DNA of 64,000 nucleotides from Hyaloscypha bicolor E (Eukaryota > Ascomycota > Leotiomycetes > Helotiales > Hyaloscyphaceae). The stretch covers positions 2,392,442-2,456,441 of the forward strand of contig NW_020194619.1 of NCBI RefSeq assembly GCF_002865645.1, given 5' to 3'. Shown here one piece after another: positions 48,037 through 61,340 of the stretch; within the stretch, counting starts at the first letter, position 1, and every line of letters begins with the position of its first letter. The notes under the pieces are model-generated. The model did no database searches. It had not been told where the DNA came from and saw only the letters and a program-made list of their open reading frames with translations. Made by a program: the position numbers and the translations under genes.

Positions 48037-49876
48037 TATTAAAGAAAATATAAGAAAGCAAGTCTCGGAATAACTAGGCAAGCTAAAAGAAGCTATAATA
48101 TAAAATACTACTAATATATTATTAGAAAATAAAGCAGAGCCTTTTATTAAGTTTTCTAATAAGTTCGAATATCCCGTTAATACTTATAATAGAAAAGATA
48201 TTCTCTTTTAGAAAATAAAAGAAAAAGAGAAACCTGTTTTATTAAAAATAAAGTTCCAAGAATTATTTCGGAATTCTAAAGCTTTATATAAAAAGATTAT
48301 TAAGCTAATTCTAAAAATATATAATATTCTTATTTATAATAAGAATTATTATAATTAGCCAAAAGAAACTAAATAAGCCTTATAAAAAGATAAAGCTATT
48401 ATTAAAAAGCTTATTATATAGCCTATTAAAATAATTAGTTCTTTTATTTTAGAAAATAGATATTTAATTAAATTCTCTAATTCTTCTATTTTTAAAAATA
48501 TAACTAAAAATAGCATTACTTTTAATAACTAGTTAATTTAGATTAAAAATAGGCTTTATAATAACTTTAATACTTATTAAATAGAAAACTTTAAAATTAT
48601 TTATATATTTAGCTATATAAATAGCTATATTCTTATATTAATTTTTCTTTATATAAATTAAAATAATTAATATATATATATAAAACTATTAGAAAACTAT
48701 ATATTTATTTAGGAAACTATTTATAAAAAGAACTAGACTTTTTAGAAGTTCTATATTCTATTTTTAAAATATATAATAAACGGAAATATTAGTTTATAAA
48801 ACTTATTTAAAAGCTCTAAAAAACTATAGCTATATATTATAATAATTCTATTATTTATATTATAAAATTTATATAATACTATATTATAAATAACTAGTAA
48901 ATCCGAGCTTATTATAAAAGAAAAACCTAGATATTTAAGAAAGCTAATATAAATATAAATAAGCTAAGCTTAGGAAATATTTCTTATATAAAGCCTGTTT
49001 CTAAGATTTTAATAATAAATAAATTTATTATTCTAAAACCCGAATTCTCTAATTTCAAGTATTATAACTATAATAGATTTAGTTATATGTCTAGAAACTA
49101 TTTAGAATTTAAAATAAAATATATAAAATAAGTTTTAGTAATTAAGCTAATAATACTTATTATAAATAAGCTATTTAAGAAAATAAAATAGGAAAACGAG
49201 AATTTCTAAAGAAAATCTTCTTTTTAGAACTATATTATATTAATATAATAGAAGTTAATTTAAGCTAGCTATTTGGAAATAAAGTATTTATATTTTCTTA
49301 TATAATTAGTAATAATAAATTAGGTATTAAGACTTTTTCTCTTATTAATACCGGAATTAATAAATATTCTTTTAATTAATAAACGAAAAGTTTTAGTATT
49401 TATACTAGTTATAGAACTAAATAAATATAATATAATTTTGAAATAATAATAGTTTATAAATATTAGTATTCTAATTAATTATAAGAATAGAAAATTAATC
49501 TGGCTAGATAATTAGTCTAAAAAAAAAGAATTAGAATAAAGTTCTAATTATTATATATAAAAACTTGAAACCTAGGAAAAGTAATTAGTATTAAAAAAAT
49601 ATAAATAAAAGAAATAAAGCTATAGCTATAAATAAGTTCTAGAGATTTTAGATTATAAAAAGAAAACTCTTTTATTCTTTTTCTAAACCGGATTTAGAAA
49701 GCCATATATAATAAAAGAATTAAGCTTAATTTTATAAAGAAATATAAATAGCCTTAAAAAATATAGAAGTTTTTTCTAAGCTAGAAATAGAGATATTAAA
49801 ACTATATTATTTAAAGAAAAGCTATAAGAGCTAGTTAAGGCCTATAATTAATATTATAGATATTTTACTAGCTATT

Positions 49877-50090
49877 TGTAACGGTACTAGCTGGGGACTA
49901 AAAGAGAATAACTATTATATAACTGGTTTCACCTAGCTAGCCGGCGTTTTAGTAGTTTTAGCTAGTATTTCCCTCCTTTTATCTCCTTTCCTTCTCTTTC
50001 TCTCTCCTTCTTCTCTTTAGCTTAGTATTTTTAATACATGAGATTCTTGGATCTTTGAGTCCTGGCCATTGCCTCGATCCCGCCGTTATA
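49877..50090. mobile_element. 214-bp GC-normal insertion (solo LTR-like)
   Basis: Starts TGTAACGG and ends CCGTTATA, an inverted repeat if the final CA was changed to TA by RIP. It is flanked by the perfect 5-bp duplication CTATT (49872-49876 and 50091-50095) and interrupts gypsy-1 pol. It contains a pyrimidine-rich tract (about 49970-50020) and no coding frame. Confidence 0.78.
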
Positions 50091-53035
50091 CTATTTTCTA
50101 GATAAATCTATAGAAAAAAGAGAATTTTTTACATAATATTATTTTTCGAGATTAATGAAGAGCTAGAATTATAATAAAAGAACGAGTTTATTTCGAGTAA
50201 ATAATAGCCAGAAAAGATAGAATTATAATAGCTATTAAAATATTATTAAAGGAGTTTAAGAACTTTATAAATATCTTTTTAAGAAAAATATTAAATATTT
50301 TATTCCTATATTAGCTATATAATTATAAGATTTAGATTAATAATTTTAAGGGCCTAAAGAGCCTAGAATATTTCCTGTTTTATTAATAATTAACTTATAA
50401 GCTATAAGAGATTAAGTGTTTTTTTAAAGAAAATCTTTAATAAGACTTATTAAGCCAAGCTAGTTTCCTTTTATATTCCCGATTCTTTTTATAAAAAAGG
50501 CTAATAGAGCTTTCTAATTCTATATTAATTATTATAAGCTAAATAACTTAATATAAAAGAACTATTCTTTTTTTTTCTTATTTATAAAATCCTTATATAG
50601 CTAGCTTAAGCTAAAGTTTATATAAAGCTAGATATTTAGTAAATATTCTATTAGATTCAAATAAATCTAGAATTAGAAGAACTTATAATATTCTATATAA
50701 GATATAGAATCTATAAATATAAAGTTCTTTAGAAAGGCCTAACTAATAGTCCTATTATATATTAGAGATATATAAATAATATTTTCTTTAATTACCTTAA
50801 TATTTTTTATATAGCTTATTTAAATAATATCCTAATTTATTTAGATAATTCCCTAAACTATAAAAACTATATATAAAAGATTTTTTAATAGCTATAAAAT
50901 ACCGGCTTTTAAATAGATATTAAGATATTAGAATTTAAGATTATTTATATAAAGTATCTAGATTTTATTATTTCTACTAAAAGTATTAAAATAGATCCAA
51001 ATAAGATAGTAGTTATTAAAAACTAGTAATTACTAATAATAATTAAGGAAATATAAAGCTTTATAGGCTTTTATAATTTTTATTAGTATTTTATTATAGA
51101 ATATAGTCATATAATAAAGCTTTTAATAGCTCTAGTATATAAGAGAATTCTATTTAAATAAATAAATTAATATTAAAAAGATTTCTCTAAACTAAAGCAA
51201 GCTATATTTTCGGTATTAATTCTATATTATTATAACTCAAATTTCCCTATTATAGTTAAAACAGATATATTAAATAGAGTTATAGCTAATATTCTCTTAT
51301 AATAAAACTTCTAGATAGAATTCTAGTATCTAATAGTATTTTTTTCTAAAACTATATAGTTAATAGAACTAAACTATAATATTTATAATAAAGAAATACT
51401 TATTATTATTCTTTTCTTAATTAAATAGCAAGCGGAGCTAAAAGGTTTATAAGAGATATCTTTTATAATTTATTTAAATTACTAAACTCTTAAGTATTTT
51501 ATAATTATAAAAAAGCTTTTAGTAAAATAAGTTTATTAGATAAAATATCTTTTTTACTATTATTTTAAGCTTATATATTAGATAAATAAATTAAATAAAT
51601 AAATAGATATTCTAAATAGAAACTATAAGAATATAATTATTTAGAATAAAATAATAATAGTTTATTAAATCCAAATTCTCTCCCTATAATAAACGATTAA
51701 TAATAATATTATATAGGATTTCTAATTAGCTCTAATTAAGGCCTTAATAAATCCGGCTTAGAAAGAAACCTAATATAATAATATTTAGCTTATAAATAAG
51801 CTATTAAATAAAAACCGAAAGTTATTAGAACTAGACTATAAAATAAGGCAAGAAATAAAAAGAAAGATACTTAGATATTATAAAGTAGCCTTTTTATATA
51901 ATATAATAAACTATTTATATCTAGTAATATAATAATATTCGAGATATCCTTATATATTATTCTTATTTAGGAGATATATATATAGCCTCTAATAGAATAC
52001 TCAGAAAGAGCCAAGCTTTAATAGCTTCTTTAGGCCTATTATTACTAGCTAGGCCAGGAAACAGATATTAATTAGTATAGAAATAACTACTATATTTACT
52101 AATAATTTCATATATCTAGAAATAAGAAATTAGGTCTTTTATATCTATTACTAGTTTCTAACTACTTCTAGTAATATATATTAGTAGATTTCAAGAAGTA
52201 CCTAAAGAATAGAAATAAATATAATATAATAGTAATTTTTATTAATTATCTAGATAAATATTCTATTATAATTCTTATTTAAAATATAGTTATAGCTAAA
52301 GAATTAGTATTTCTTTTCCTTATTTATATAATTTATTAAATTAGTATTTCGGAAATTATAATATCTAATTAAGAATTCTAGTTTATATTAGATTTCTAAA
52401 GCAAGTTCTATAAATGTATTAGTATAAAGCTCAAGTTATTAATTACTAATTATTTCTAAACTAATAGTTAGATAGAGATTATTAACTAGTATTTTAACTA
52501 ATAGCTATATTCCTATATAAACTATTACTAGAATAATTAGAACAAATAGATAATAATAATTAATTACTAGTAAATAGCCTTAGTTTATAAGACTATAGGC
52601 CAGTTCTTATTTCTTATAGAAAAGGGCTATAAATTATAAATATTATTTAATTAGGAAATCTAAATATAATTAGATATTTTAAAAGAAAAGCTAAATAAAT
52701 AAAGAATAAAGGCCCTAGTAATATAATTCTATAAATTATAATAAAAGATATAAGAGAATATAATATAAATATAAGAATATTATATTATTTAAGCTAATAA
52801 GTATTACTAATTAGTAAATTTCGAAATAAGAAATAAAATATAAATTATTACTAAATACTAAAAGAATAATTATTCGAGCTATAAGCTAGCCTATTAAATA
52901 AAAGAACTATATAAAATTCTGGAATAAATAGAATATTTCTTTAGGTTTAAGTTATTAGAATTAATAAAAATATATCCGGTATTTTATATAAAAAAGCTAT
53001 CTTATTATTTATATTTCGTTATTTTCTAGATATAT

Positions 53036-53242
53036 ATAATATAATTACCTTATTAAAGAAATATACTTGAAATATATTAGAGATATTTAAAAGACTAAAT
53101 TTCTTATAAATTAATATATTATGAAATATATATATTTCTTTATAGCTTTTTATATTTTAGTTTTCTTTTTTTCAGTTTTAAATTATTTTTATAAGAAACT
53201 TTCTATTTTACTTTTTAAGCCCTAAATACTATATTTATAATA
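53036..53242 (+). repeat. Gypsy family 2 LTR, plus orientation
   Basis: Reverse complement of the LTRs at 54066 and 60400. Gypsy-2 minus-strand gag sequence starts immediately to its right, so it marks the end of an insertion into that older copy. Confidence 0.6.
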
Positions 53243-53752
53243 GTTATTAAAAATAATATAATTTTTAATAAAGAGAATTAGATTTAGAAACTTAATAATT
53301 CTAGTATATCTAAAGAAAATATAAGATATAAGAGATTCTAAATAGAAATAAATAGGAAATAGTTCGGAATTCTTTAAAAAGAAATTTAAAATAACCGGAA
53401 TTATAGAAATAATAAAAATAAATAAAATAAAAGTAGCTAAAACTATTATAAACTAATTTATTATACTATATAGTATTTAATATTTTTTCGAGTTTAATAT
53501 TATAAAACTTAATAATTTCGATAATAGCTTTATTATAGCTATAAATATTCATATATAAAAGAATTCTTTAGATATTTTTTTTATAGTTCTTTATAATATT
53601 AGACTTTTTAGCCTATTTATATAATTCTTTAATAATATAGTTATTAGTTTTTAAAAGCTTTATAATAAAAGTAAAGAATTCTATTTCTATAAATTTATTT
53701 ATAAATTCTTTAGAAATACTAATAAGGCATTTAATTTAAAAAGGGCTATTAA

Positions 53753-54036
53753 TGTCACGATTCCACGCTCTACCGAGCCTGGCATCTGGCATTTGGCATC
53801 TGAGCCTGGCATCTGGCATCTGGGGTCACATGACAGTTGCACGTGACGAAGCTAGGGAAAGCTGCACTCCAGGAATTTAGGACGCTAAGCCCCATTAGGC
53901 CGAGCCACAAGCGAAGAACTATAAATACTTAAGGGACCTCAGCTCGAGACTCCCTTTCCTCCTTAGCTTAGTTTTCTCAATAAACAGTTCTCCTACAAGT
54001 GCCTCATCCGTGGGCTCCCTTTATAGGTCTGTAATA
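53753..54036 (+). mobile_element. 284-bp GC-normal insertion (solo LTR)
   Basis: Starts TGTCACGA, ends CTGTAATA (ancestral CTGTAACA), and is flanked by ATTAA on both sides (53748-53752 and 54037-54041). It carries a TATA-like CTATAAATA near 53919, an AATAAA polyadenylation signal near 53979 and repeats of GGCATCTGG at 53779-53822. Promoter plus polyadenylation signal in a unit with a 5-bp duplication is what a solo LTR should show. Confidence 0.82.
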
Positions 54037-54065
54037 ATTAATAGAATAACCTAAATTAATAAAAG

Positions 54066-57000
54066 TATTATAGGTATAATATTTAGGGTTTAAAAATAAG
54101 ATAAAAGATTTCTTATAAAAATAATTTAAAGCTAAAGAAAAGAAAACTAAAATATAAGAGGCTATAAAAATATATATATATTCTATAATATACTAATTCT
54201 AAAAAGGCTAGTCTTTTAAATATCTCTAGTATATTTCAAGTATATTTCTTTAATAAAATAGCTATATTATATATATCTAGAAAATTATAGAATATTTAGA
54301 TATCGGGATATTTAATAAATTATAATATTACTTTTTCTTTTAAAATAAGCTTATTTTAGAGCTTTATAAAAGCTATTAATTTATTTAATTTTATATTATT
54401 CTTTTTTTATAAAATAAACTAATATTTTAAATACAAATATTATATTTAAAAAACAAGTATTTTTAATATATAACTTAGAAGAATTTATTATTATTTCTAT
54501 ATAATTCTAAATAAGTATTATTTTTTATATAGTCTAGCTAATATAATAAGTTTTATAAAAGTTTTAGTATATTAATAATATTATTATAAAAGCTTTATAA
54601 AACCGGGAAGTTATTATTTAATACTAAAGCTAAATACTATACTAGATTCTTATTCTAACTAATTTATTAGATTTTATATTTTAGCTTATTTCTTATTAGC
54701 TTAATTATAATAATTTGTTTAATATTATATTCTTATTTAATATTTCCTAATACTAATAAAAGCAGTTCCGGATTTATTTAATTTAATAAAGAATTCTAAA
54801 AATTCTTTTATAGCTTCTTTATATAAAAAACTAGATATATCTTTATAATTTCTAATAGCTTTAGAAGAAATAAATAGCTATATTTTTCTAGAATCTTAAA
54901 TAAATTCTTTATTTAGTTCTCTAGTTTCCGGCTCGGATAATTAGATTTCTAGTATTTTATAATAATCTATATTTTATTCCCGATTTTAAAATTAATTAAA
55001 TAATAATATTTATTAACTTATACTATATATTATATCTATATTTACTTTATATAACCTTATACGAGTTATTATAATTTATATAATCGATTTATTAATACTT
55101 TAGCTTTATTTCTATTTAGTTTCTCTTTAAATAAGCTAGTTTTAATAAGGGAATTCTAGTTTAGAAAAATATAAGACTTATAGTTCTTTTTAATTATAAA
55201 TAGAAACTAATTAATAATTTTATATTAAAGAAAGACTTATTAATAATTAATTATAGTAATTTATTTATTTTAGTAATAATTAATATATAAATATAATTTT
55301 TAATTAAAATACTAATTAATAATTTCTATTTATTTATTTATTTAAGAATAATTAGCTATTAAAATCTTGAGCTTAATACTAATTCTTGTATAGAATTCGC
55401 TCTAAAAATGAAATATAAATTACAATTTCTAATCTAATATAATTATTTCTAAAATATTTATTTAGTATATTATATAAAGTAAAAATAAAAGTACTAGCTA
55501 TTTAGTTATAATTATATCTCGTATAAAAATTGTAATTAAGCCCTTAAATAAGTAATTTACAAATATAGTAATTATATTATAGCCTGTTTTACTTTTCGAA
55601 TTACTCTTAAAATTAATAGTAATATATTACTAGAAATTATTAGGAACTAGGAAAGATTAAAGCAAACCAGGCTTTTTATTTCTTAATATATATAATCCCT
55701 TATAAATATAGTAATTATTATAGTATTCATTAATATTTTTATCTATAAATAGCTAGTAATATTACTTTTTAAATAATTAATAGAACTTTATATATTTAGG
55801 ATATCTAAAAAAAATTTTATATATTTTATAAATTAGAGTAATTTATAAGAATAATCCGGGAATTATTTTATTTTCTATAATATAGAGTTTTTTATAATAT
55901 AAAAGAAAGCCGCTTTATAATATTTAGATATTACTTTTAGCTTAGGCTATTATATATAACTTTTTTAGATCCGGTAATATATAATTATTTTATAGAATTT
56001 TATTTACCAGTTATAAGCTATTATATTTAATAGAAGCTTTTAATAATACTTTTATAAAAGCAATTATAATAGAGGCTATTAGTAAAGCTTCTAATAAAAT
56101 ATCTTTTTTTAGGAAAATAATACCTTTAATAAGAATATATTTTTTAGGAAAGTTTTTAATATATATTTGGTTTTTAGAACTAAATTTCGGATTAAATAAG
56201 CCGATTTTATAAAGTATTACTATAAGCTATGAGTTATAAATAATTTCCGAATTAATCTTATTTTTAGAAAGAAATACTTAAGTTTATAACTTCTTTTTAA
56301 TCTAGCCTTAAATATTTATTTATTTATTCGATTTTCTAAAATAATATATAAGCTTGAAATAATAATAAAATAAGAGCTTAGCTTATTTAGCTTATTAAAA
56401 AGAAAGCTTTTTAGTAATTATAAAATATTTTAAAATATAATAATTAGAATAGATTTTAAAGGAAATATTCTAAAAGCCTTTTAGTTTAGTTTTCTATTTC
56501 TCTAATACTTGTATTATAATAAGTATTTCTTTATTATATATATTATAATTAATCTTTATTAGAAGTATAATTTTGGAAAAGTAAGCTATAGAATACTAAA
56601 GGCCTATTTCTGGGTTTTATTAAAAAAATAGACTAGTAATTATTTCTTTAAATATATTTATTTCTATTATTATAAATAGATCTAAATTATAATATTATAG
56701 AACTAGAATAGAAATTATAGTTTTTTTTAGGTAATTAAAAGCCTTTTAATATTACTTGAATTATTTAAAGAATTTTCTTTTTTATAAATAAAATAAAAGA
56801 TTTAATAATCTATTTATATTCTTTAATAAAGTATTTATAAAAGTTATAAAAGCCAAGAAAGAACTATATATCTTTAATTATTTTTAGGAATTATTAGTTA
56901 TATATTACTTCGATTTTATTAGAATTTATTTTAATACTAGATATAGAAATAATAAAGCCCAAATACTTTATATATATAACTTTAAATTCTAATTTCTTAA

Positions 57001-60000
57001 TATTTATTTAAAGGCTAGTAAAATATAAGTAATCTAGTACTTTTTATATATATTATTTATATTTTACTAAGTTTCTTAAATAAATAAGAATATTATTAAA
57101 ATATATTATACAAAAGTTATTTAAATATTTAAAAAAAAAAATTATTTATATAATATTAATATATAACCGGGCTATTTATAAAGCTTTTTTAAAGAATATT
57201 ATATTTATTTATTTTATAATAGATATAGAATATTATTAGCTTCTAAAAGTTCGGGTTTATAGCTATATAGTAAAAAGTTTAATAGATATCTAATTTAATA
57301 TAAATCTTAGCTTTAGATAATTAACTTAAAATCTTATTAATAAATAAAAGAAAATATTAATTTTTCTAGATAATATTATTTAAATAGTAGAAATTAATAT
57401 AAAAGTACAAATCTCTATTTATTTTCTTTATAAAAAGAACTAATAAAGTAAAGAAAGCTTAATTAGCTTTAATAAAGCCCTTAGCTAGATTATTTTCTAA
57501 GAAATACTTAATTTCTAGAAGCTTTTAAATAAACTATTATTAGAGAGATTAGTATCTAATACTTTTAGTTTTCTTTAGGCTTTTAATCTAAATCTTATAA
57601 TTATATAATTTATAAAAAGAAAGAATATTAGATTTATTTTTAGAGAAAACAAAAGTATATTTCTTAAATCCCGGAAATAATATTCTTTATAATTACTAAA
57701 GCTTAGTTTCTTTTAATTATTAATTCTCTATACTAGAAATAGCTTCTTTTTTCCGAGCTTTAAGCTCTTTATTAATCTTATAAATAGAAATTTAACTAAT
57801 AATATTTTCTTTTCTTTTAGTTATATAATTAAATACTATAAAAATAAAAATAGCTAGATTTAATATTTGCTTTTTATTAAGGATCTCTTTTTACTTCTTT
57901 GGCTTTTACTTGAGTATTATATTTTAATTAGACTATAAAAGCTCTTTTTCTATAGTTTTATATAATTTCCTTTAATTAGTTTAAAATAAAAAGAACTACT
58001 TAAAAATAGTAGGTTTTTAGAAAAAATTTATTAATTAGTATTCTTTTAATATTTTTTATTAAATTACTTTTCTAGCTATTATTAAGAAATACTAATAATA
58101 TAATCGAATTATACAGATTTAGACTTATTTTTTTTTAGTTATATAAACCTATATCTTTTATAATTAACTAGAATATTAATATCTATAGCTTATTTTTTAT
58201 TAAGAATAATATTATAATTTCTAAGATTTAAAATAATTACAGATATATTAATATTTTATTTAATAATTAGAAATAGAACTTCTATATATTTCTTAGTAAA
58301 CTTAGCTAGCTTTTTATTAAAACTATATATAATATAAAATAAGAAAAGAAATTATAGTTCTATTTCTAAGAATTACTTTATTAACTAAATAAGCTTTATA
58401 TTAATAAAAGAATTACTATTTATTCTAATATTAATAAAGAAAGAAAACTTGATTTCTAATCTATTTATACTAATAATATAGAATATTATAAAAGTATTTT
58501 CTTTTATTAGATAAATTAACTTAATCTTTATTAAATTTATATTATAAGCCCCTAAAATAAAAACTTTCTTTAAAAATACTTATTTTCCGGTTCTATACTA
58601 GAACTAGAGCCTGAATTCTTTAAATACTTTACTAGAATAGAAATTAAATACTCTAGTAAAATAGAAACCAAGTTTGGCTTAATTCTAAAAAGAATTATTC
58701 TGGTTTCCTTATTATATCTAACTAAATAATATTTAATATAATAATTAAATTTATTATAATTACAGTATTTAAAAATTAAAAATTCTTTAGTTTTTATAAG
58801 ATATTACTTGTATTTATAAGGAAATATATATTTAATAAAAGTAATTAATATAGGCTTTTTAGATTTCTTTTTAGAAATATATTTCATAAAAATATAAAAG
58901 AATATAATATTAGAAATAAACTTGGCTAAAATAACTTCTGTTTTTTATACTTTTTAGTTCTCTTATATATAGCCTTAATCTATTAATTATTAATAATATA
59001 ATATTAAATAAAGCAAGTAGTATTAATAAAAGAATTATTATAATATATATATACTAATTTCTAGAGCTTTAGTAAAAGCTTCTTATTTAGTTTATATTTA
59101 ATATTTTAAAAACTAATATTATTTTCCGTAAATAGTTATAAGAAAAGAATATAAAATTTCTAAAATACTTAACTAGAATATATTTAAAGCCTATTAAAGT
59201 TATAGCAAGTATTTTATATCTTATTAGAATTAGAATATAGCTTTTTTAAATAGAAATATAACTTTAAAAGCTAATAGTATTAATTCAGACTATTTTTATT
59301 TATATAAAAATTAGTTAAAATAAGAGTATTATTTATAAATCTATTAGAAATATAAATAATCTTGAAATTTTCTAAGAAATATAAATTAGTATTTTCTTAT
59401 AACTTATTTTTAATCTGAATTAGCTAGTTATTAAAGATAATACAATTTCTAATAAAGAAAATTAGATCTAGAAGCTTAATAACTCTAGTATTTCTAAAGG
59501 AAATATAAAATATAAGAGAATTCGGAATTCTTTAAAAAAAAGTTTAAAATAGCTAGAATTATAAAAATAATAGAAGTAAATAAAGCTATTATAAATTAAT
59601 TTACTATAGCTATATAGTATTTAATATTCTTTTCGAATTTAGTATTATAAAGCTTAATATTTTCGAGAATAGCTTTATTATAGCTATAGGTATTCTTATA
59701 TAAAAAGGCTTTTTAAATATTTTTCTAATAGCTTTTTATAATAATATTAATATCTGAAAATAAAATATCGGGCTTCTTGGCCTATTTATATATCTCTTTA
59801 ATAATAATATAGTTATTAGTTTCAAAAAGCTTTATAATAAAAATAAAGAATTTTATTTCTATAAACTTATTTATAAATTCTCTAGAAATACTAACGGGAT
59901 ATTTAGTTCGGGAAGAGCTACTAATAGAATAATCTGAACTAGTAAAAGCTTTAGAAATCTTAATAGAAGTTAATATAGTTTCTAGTTATATAATATTTTA

Positions 60001-60673
60001 GGAAATTAATTTATTATACTTTTTCTTTATTATATTCTTTCTAGTAATCTCGTTATTAGTATATATATAGGGCCTATAAGGTTATAAAATAGGGCTTAAG
60101 AATAATAGTTAGGTTATTAGCTTATAAGTATCTATTATTTTAGAACTTAATTATAGAATAGCCTTTATATAATATTCTTTAATTTTCGGGGTTTTTAAAG
60201 AAGTTTCTAATATACTATTAGTATATATTTATAAAAATATAAAAACCTAATTTTTTTAAGAATTCTAAAGCTTTTTACTTTTGTTATTCTAAAGTCTATT
60301 ACTTGTATTTCTGAAATTCTATTATTTTAATAATACCTATATTTCTAAAAGTTCTTAATTAGTTTATTTGAAATTCTTTATAGAATTAAAAAAAAGTAAG
60401 CTTTAAATACTATCATAAGTATAGTATTTAGGGCCTAGAAAGCAAGATAAAAGGTTTCTTATAAAGATAATTCAAAGCTAAAAAAAGGAAAACTGAAATA
60501 TAAAAGGCTATAAGAAAGTCTATATATTCTATAATATACTAGTCCCGAAAAAGCTAATCTTTTAAATATTTCTAGTATATTTCAAATATATTTCTTTAAT
60601 AAAGCAGTCGTATTATATATATTTAGAAAATAACGGGATATTTAAATATTTGAATATCTAATAAATTATAATA
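54066..60673 (-). mobile_element. Ty3/gypsy element family 2, complete but RIP-dead
   Basis: LTRs of about 275 bp lie at 54066-54340 and about 60400-60673, flanked by AAAAG (54061-54065 and 60674-60678). Ends read TA..TA, ancestral TG..CA. On the minus strand the RT active site reads IYFNNILIYL near 57075-57110, with integrase to the left (about 55.2-56.0 kb) and gag to the right. It is 6608 bp, with every frame broken by RIP-type stops. Its LTRs are distantly related to those of gypsy 1. Confidence 0.82.
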
Positions 60674-61239
60674 AAAAGCTTTAGAAGCTTTAATAGAAAT
60701 TAATATAGTTTTTAATTATATAATATTTTAGGAAATTAATTTATTATATTTTCTCTAATAATTTTATTACTAATATATATATATATAGGGCTTATAAAGT
60801 TATAAAATAAGACTTAAAAATAATAATTAGATTATTAGTTTATAAATATCTATTATTTTAAGATTTAATTAAAGAATAGTCTTTATATAAGATTCTTTAA
60901 TTTTTAAGGTTTTTAAAATTTTAAGGTTTTTAAATAAATTTCTAATATATAACTAATATATATTTATAAAAATATAAATATCTGATTTCTTTAAAAATTC
61001 TAAAGCTTTTTGCTTTTATTATTATAGTAATATTTATATTTCTAATAATTCTAAATTAGATTATTTAAAATTCTTTATAAAATTAAGGGAAATAAGCTTT
61101 AAATACTATTATAAATATAGTATTTAAGGCTTAAAAAGCAAAATAGAAGATTTCTTATAAAGATAATTTAAAGCTAAAAAAGAGAAAAATAGAATATAAA
61201 AGACTATAAAGAAATATATATATTTTATATATATTTAGA

Positions 61240-61305
61240 AAGTAATAAAATATAAGTAATAAAATATAAGTAATAAAATATAAGTAATAAAATATAAATA
61301 ATGAG
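61240..61305. repeat. 15-bp tandem repeat
   Basis: About four copies of AGTAATAAAATATAA lie beside the gypsy-2 LTR remnant. The complementary unit is repeated at 63170-63305. Confidence 0.75.
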
Positions 61306-61340
61306 ATAGAGGTAATTATATTAGCTAATTATATTAGCTA

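Larger units (their letters stand above)
44355..53035 (+). mobile_element. Ty3/gypsy family 1 copy, plus orientation, broken by two insertions
   Basis: An LTR (about 44360-44695) is the reverse complement of the gypsy-1 LTRs at 20.6 and 26.5 kb. Gag begins after it, is interrupted by a TIR transposon (44874-48036), and resumes. Readable RIP-altered motifs follow in order: the zinc knuckle KYYNYNRFSYMSRNYLE (about 49057-49107, cysteines turned to tyrosine), the protease TFSLINTG near 49328, the RT segments FPFIFPILFIKKAN (about 50466-50508) and AYLNNILIY (50814-50840), IKEIQSFIGF-like near 51040-51070, an RNase H-like segment near 51430-51600 and integrase to about 53000. The 3' end meets a gypsy-2-type LTR at about 53035-53240 rather than its own LTR, so this is a rearranged or composite copy. 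Dead. Confidence 0.72.
53243..61340 (-). mobile_element. Older gypsy family 2 copy (D), split by a younger one
   Basis: 53243-54060 and 60679-61340 are the two halves: the first matches 59440-59900 of the younger element, the second continues as 59940-60410 and ends in an LTR-like region at about 61100-61340. Between them sit the complete element 54066-60673 and the 284-bp insertion 53753-54036. Confidence 0.6.
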
